From assembly GCF_029837695.1 (NCBI RefSeq), contig NZ_JAOEEA010000003.1, positions 62,001 to 126,000 of the forward strand: DNA of 64,000 bases, given 5' to 3'. Shown here in pieces: positions 61,424-64,000 of this stretch. The notes beneath the pieces are model-generated. The model was given only the letters and a program-made list of their open reading frames with translations. It made no database searches and was not told the DNA's origin. Made by a program: the position numbers and the translations under genes. Within the stretch, counting starts at the first letter, position 1. Each line of letters begins with the position of its first letter. This DNA is from Pseudomonas sp. GD04019 (GTDB lineage Bacteria; Pseudomonadota; Gammaproteobacteria; Pseudomonadales; Pseudomonadaceae).

Positions 61424-62323
61424 TCACTTGGCTGACAGCGCCTTCTGGTAGCGCGGCTCCAGGGTCTGCTGGCTGCCGCCGGCGGCGGCCTTGTCCAGGT
61501 ACAGGTAGGTAGGCTCCAGCTGCTTCAGGCGATCGCCGATGTTCGGGTGCACCTTGAGGAAGGTCACCAGGGTGGCGTCGTCCTGCTTCATGGTGCCCAG
61601 GCCCTGCAGCACATTGGCCAGGCCGTAGGGGTCGTAGCCGGCGCGGGCGGCGATCACCGCACCCATCTCGTCCGCCTCGTACTCGTCGCCGCGATCCAGG
61701 CCGCGGGTATAGAGGTTGGTCACCAGCTGGTCGAACTTCTGGGTGGACGCCGGATCGGCGCTGGCCGGGGCACTGGAACTGGCCTGGCTGGCCTGCAGGG
61801 CGAAGCGCGAGACATTGGCCAGCAGGCCGGCACCGGCCTTCTGCTTGATCGCGTCCAGATGGTGCTTCTGCACCACGTGCGCCACCTCATGGGCCAGCAC
61901 ACCGGCCAGCTCGGCCTCGCTGTTCATCTGCACCAGCATGCCGCTGGTGATGAACACGTAGCCGCCAGGCGCGGCGTAGGCACCAACCACGCTGCTGTCG
62001 AGCACGCCGAAGCGCCAGGGCAGGTCGGGACGCTCGCTGTTCAGGGCGACCCAGCGGCCGACCTGGTTGACGTACGACTGCACGCCGGCGTTGTCGAGCA
62101 GCGGAGCCTGCTTGAGCAGCAGCTCGGCGGTGCTGGCACCGATCACCAGCTCCTCGTCCTGGGTCTTCTCGCCCATGTCGCTGAGGTTGCGCCCGGCGCT
62201 GGCCAGAGGCGACAGGTCGACGCCCTGGATCTGCACGCCTTCCAGGGCCTGCAGGTTCTCGCAGGCGGGCAGCGCGGCGCAGATGGCAACGAGCAGCGCG
62301 GTACGGCAAACAATCTTGTGCAT
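61424..62323 (-). CDS. M48-family metalloprotease, lipoprotein
   Basis: This 299-residue zinc metalloprotease has a lipoprotein signal (1-21, LPAC) and the active site HEVAHVVQKHH, with the third ligand in EYEADEMG. It resembles the periplasmic M48 lipoproteins such as LoiP/YcaL, which act in outer-membrane quality control. The ATG at 62323 has GGAG eight bases upstream; a GTG at 62341 overlapping the previous stop is an alternative. It is the last gene of the cyclase, SH3, protease run. Confidence 0.92.
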   Translation of the reverse strand: MHKIVCRTALLVAICAALPACENLQALEGVQIQGVDLSPLASAGRNLSDMGEKTQDEELVIGASTAELLLKQAPLLDNAGVQSYVNQVGRWVALNSERPDLPWRFGVLDSSVVGAYAAPGGYVFITSGMLVQMNSEAELAGVLAHEVAHVVQKHHLDAIKQKAGAGLLANVSRFALQASQASSSAPASADPASTQKFDQLVTNLYTRGLDRGDEYEADEMGAVIAARAGYDPYGLANVLQGLGTMKQDDATLVTFLKVHPNIGDRLKQLEPTYLYLDKAAAGGSQQTLEPRYQKALSAK

Positions 62324-62337
62324 GGCTCGGCTCCGGC

Positions 62338-62838
62338 TCACTGGGGATAGGCGATGGATTGGCTACGCAGGCCGCCCTGCTGGGCGAAGGCGCGTGCGCT
62401 GCCGGGGGTCACCGCATAACGGTCGAGCTGCTGCAGGGACAGACTGCCAGAGCCGCCGCCACCGCCGACCTGGTCGTCGCTGATGCCGCGCACGCCAGTA
62501 GCCACGCCGCTGGCCGGCTCCACCGCGGTGCTGCCTTCCAGCAGCGAGCCGATATTGCCGCCCTTGGCGCCGGCGGACTTGTCGAAACGCACCGCCAGCA
62601 GCGCCACCCAGCCTTGCTGGCCGGAGCCGGTCTGTACCTGATACCAGCCACCCTGGCGCTTGAGGATGCTCACCCGGGTCTGCGCCGGCAGCTGTTGCAG
62701 CACGGCGGCACTGGCCGCGCCGCCATCGCGCAACGCGGTGGCCTCGACGGTGATGCCGCTGCGCACTTCGGCCAGCGCCACCGCGCTGCCCAGCCAGCCC
62801 GCCAGAATCAGCAGGGCAGCGGTAAGGGTACTTCTCAT
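62338..62838 (-). CDS. Exported SH3-domain protein
   Basis: This 166-residue protein has a signal peptide (1-23, ending AVALA) and a bacterial SH3 domain (about 28-85, with ALRDGGAASAAVLQQLPAQT, then GGWYQVQTGSGQQGWV). The rest is Gly/Ser-rich with a short helical end. It overlaps the cyclase gene by four bases (ATGA) and the protease gene follows directly. SH3 domains of this type bind peptidoglycan or protein partners; a role with the M48 peptidase is suggested by order. Confidence 0.87.
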   Translation of the reverse strand: MRSTLTAALLILAGWLGSAVALAEVRSGITVEATALRDGGAASAAVLQQLPAQTRVSILKRQGGWYQVQTGSGQQGWVALLAVRFDKSAGAKGGNIGSLLEGSTAVEPASGVATGVRGISDDQVGGGGGSGSLSLQQLDRYAVTPGSARAFAQQGGLRSQSIAYPQ

Positions 62839-64000
62839 AACGTCTTTCTCCTGGGTTCGAAGAGGGTCACCGGCTCGACACGGCCTTTCACCTGGAAATC
62901 GCCATGGGGAATGAAATCGAAGGCATCACCGCAGGCCTGCATGGTGGCCGCCGATACCAGCAGGCGCGCACGGCCCTTGGTCAGCCCCTCGATGCGGCTG
63001 GACAGATTCACCGTGTCGCCAATGGCAGTGTAGTCATAGCGCTTGCTGGTCCCGACCATGCCGACCACCGCCGGTCCGGTGTGCAGGCCGATGCCGATGT
63101 CGAAGTCCGGGTGGTCGAAGTCGCGCTGGTAGCGCTCGACGTTGTCGATCATTTCCAGCGCCGCGTTGACCGCGTCCACCGCCTGGTTGGGGTTGTCCTG
63201 CGGCGCGCCCCAGAAGGCCATGATGGCGTCGCCGATGAACTTGTCGAGGGTCGCACGGTGCTTGAACAGCACATCCACCTGGCCGCCGAAGTAGTTCTCC
63301 AGGATCTGCATGATCTCCTGGGGGCTGTGGCGCTCGGACATGGTCGTGAAGTTGCGGATATCCGAGAACAGCACGGTGAGCTGGCACTCGCGACTGCTCA
63401 GCAGCGCCTGCGGGTCCTCGCGCGCCACCAACTGGGCCACCACCTGCGGGTCGAGGAAACGGCTGAACAGGCTGATGGTGTTGGAAAGCTGCTGGCGTCG
63501 GCGGCGGTAGAACACCGCCAGGGCCAGCGCCAGCAGCAGCCACAGCGCCAGCAGGCTGGGCAGCACATTGAGCAACACGCCCTGCAGCACCAATAGATAG
63601 GAGCCGAGCAGCAGCGCCAGGCTGACGCCCAGGGTCAGCAGGCTGGCGGGCAGCAGGCGCTCGCGCAGCAGCAGAAGCTGCAGGCCGAGCAGCAGGGCGA
63701 TGCCCAGCAGTGCCATGGACCAGGCCGGCGCCGCTTTCAGTTGCTGGCCGTTGAGCAGGTTGTCGATGCCGGTGGCGAGGATGAACACCGCCGGATAGAG
63801 ATCGTCCAGCGGGGTACGGCGCAGGTCGTAGAGCCCGGCGGCGGTGGTGCCGATCACCACGATCTTGCCGGCGAAGTAGTCGGCCGGCAGCCGGCCGGCC
63901 TCGCCACGGGCCTGGGCCAGGGCCTCGGCGAAAGGAATGCGCGGATAGGGCACGCGCGCGTCGCTGCGCCAGTCGAGCAGGAAGCTGTCGGCGGCCGGCA
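62835..64000 (-). CDS. CHASE2-type adenylate/guanylate cyclase, 5' end outside window
   Basis: The reading frame is open to the right edge, so the N-terminus is missing. The visible part (about 387 residues) has the end of a CHASE2 sensor domain (GKIVVIGTTAAGLYDLRRTP), three membrane helices in a row, and a class III cyclase domain. The catalytic domain carries both metal Asp (FSDIRNFTTMSE and KFIGDAIMAFWG), the YTAIGDTVNLSSRIEGL substrate region and the final KGRVEPVTLFE strand. It should make cAMP, or cGMP, in response to a periplasmic signal. It is the first visible gene of an operon with the SH3 protein and M48 peptidase. Confidence 0.9.
   Translation of the reverse strand, partial: PAADSFLLDWRSDARVPYPRIPFAEALAQARGEAGRLPADYFAGKIVVIGTTAAGLYDLRRTPLDDLYPAVFILATGIDNLLNGQQLKAAPAWSMALLGIALLLGLQLLLLRERLLPASLLTLGVSLALLLGSYLLVLQGVLLNVLPSLLALWLLLALALAVFYRRRRQQLSNTISLFSRFLDPQVVAQLVAREDPQALLSSRECQLTVLFSDIRNFTTMSERHSPQEIMQILENYFGGQVDVLFKHRATLDKFIGDAIMAFWGAPQDNPNQAVDAVNAALEMIDNVERYQRDFDHPDFDIGIGLHTGPAVVGMVGTSKRYDYTAIGDTVNLSSRIEGLTKGRARLLVSAATMQACGDAFDFIPHGDFQVKGRVEPVTLFEPRRKTL

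Overview
The window is chromosomal DNA from a Pseudomonas-type gammaproteobacterium. The base composition is high in G+C, codon use is strongly G/C-ending, and Pseudomonas-style REP palindromes are present. The right half has a gene order I recall from Pseudomonas genomes: trmL, secB, grxC, yibN-like, gpmI, envC, ctpA, orphan binding proteins, hisFA-DUF2164-hisHB, asmA, mutY, yggX, tRNA-Phe. The species is not P. aeruginosa, which to my knowledge lacks the MSHA pilus cluster found here.

Layout. 1-1390: the right end of an integrated element. It holds an AT-richer, unrecognised membrane protein cut by the window edge, two imperfect direct repeats, and the 3' part of a CAT-anticodon tRNA with its terminator (an att scar). 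1431-12138: metabolic and accessory genes: a Pmp3-type peptide, an alkyl-sulfatase with a divergent LysR regulator, agmatinase plus a polyamine-binding protein with a second LysR regulator, an FMN reductase, a pentapeptide-repeat K+ channel, a Baeyer-Villiger-type monooxygenase and a GST. 12126-19044: the Cre locus (creB, creC, a CBS protein, creD) with four small, mostly overlapping downstream genes, preceded by an HD-GYP phosphodiesterase. 19142-22700: an acyltransferase, dbpA, an orphan binding protein and a candidate small RNA behind a sigma-54 promoter. 22820-40611: a complete MSHA type IV pilus cluster, all on the minus strand, in the order mshI-I2-J-K-L-M-N-E-G-F-B-A-C-D-O-P-Q. 40716-58383: housekeeping genes (tRNA modification, protein export, redox, glycolysis, cell separation, histidine biosynthesis, DNA repair). 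58508-64000: tRNA-Phe, a DedA protein, a second HD-GYP protein with a GAF domain, and an operon of CHASE2-cyclase, SH3 protein and M48 lipoprotein peptidase.

How the genes work together. The msh genes would encode the secretin, assembly platform, extension ATPase, major and minor pilins and a tip-adhesin-like protein of a surface pilus. The ATPase MshE carries the N-terminal c-di-GMP-binding motif, and two c-di-GMP phosphodiesterases of the HD-GYP type lie in the same window, so pilus extension is probably under c-di-GMP control. The his genes form one run with a DUF2164 gene inside, followed by three paralogous periplasmic binding proteins without a permease.

The best candidates for something undescribed are the sigma-54-driven RNA at about 22597-22690, the membrane protein at the element end, the small-gene tail of the cre locus, and the large insertion inside the second HD-GYP domain. 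No CRISPR array, insertion sequence or rRNA gene was seen.
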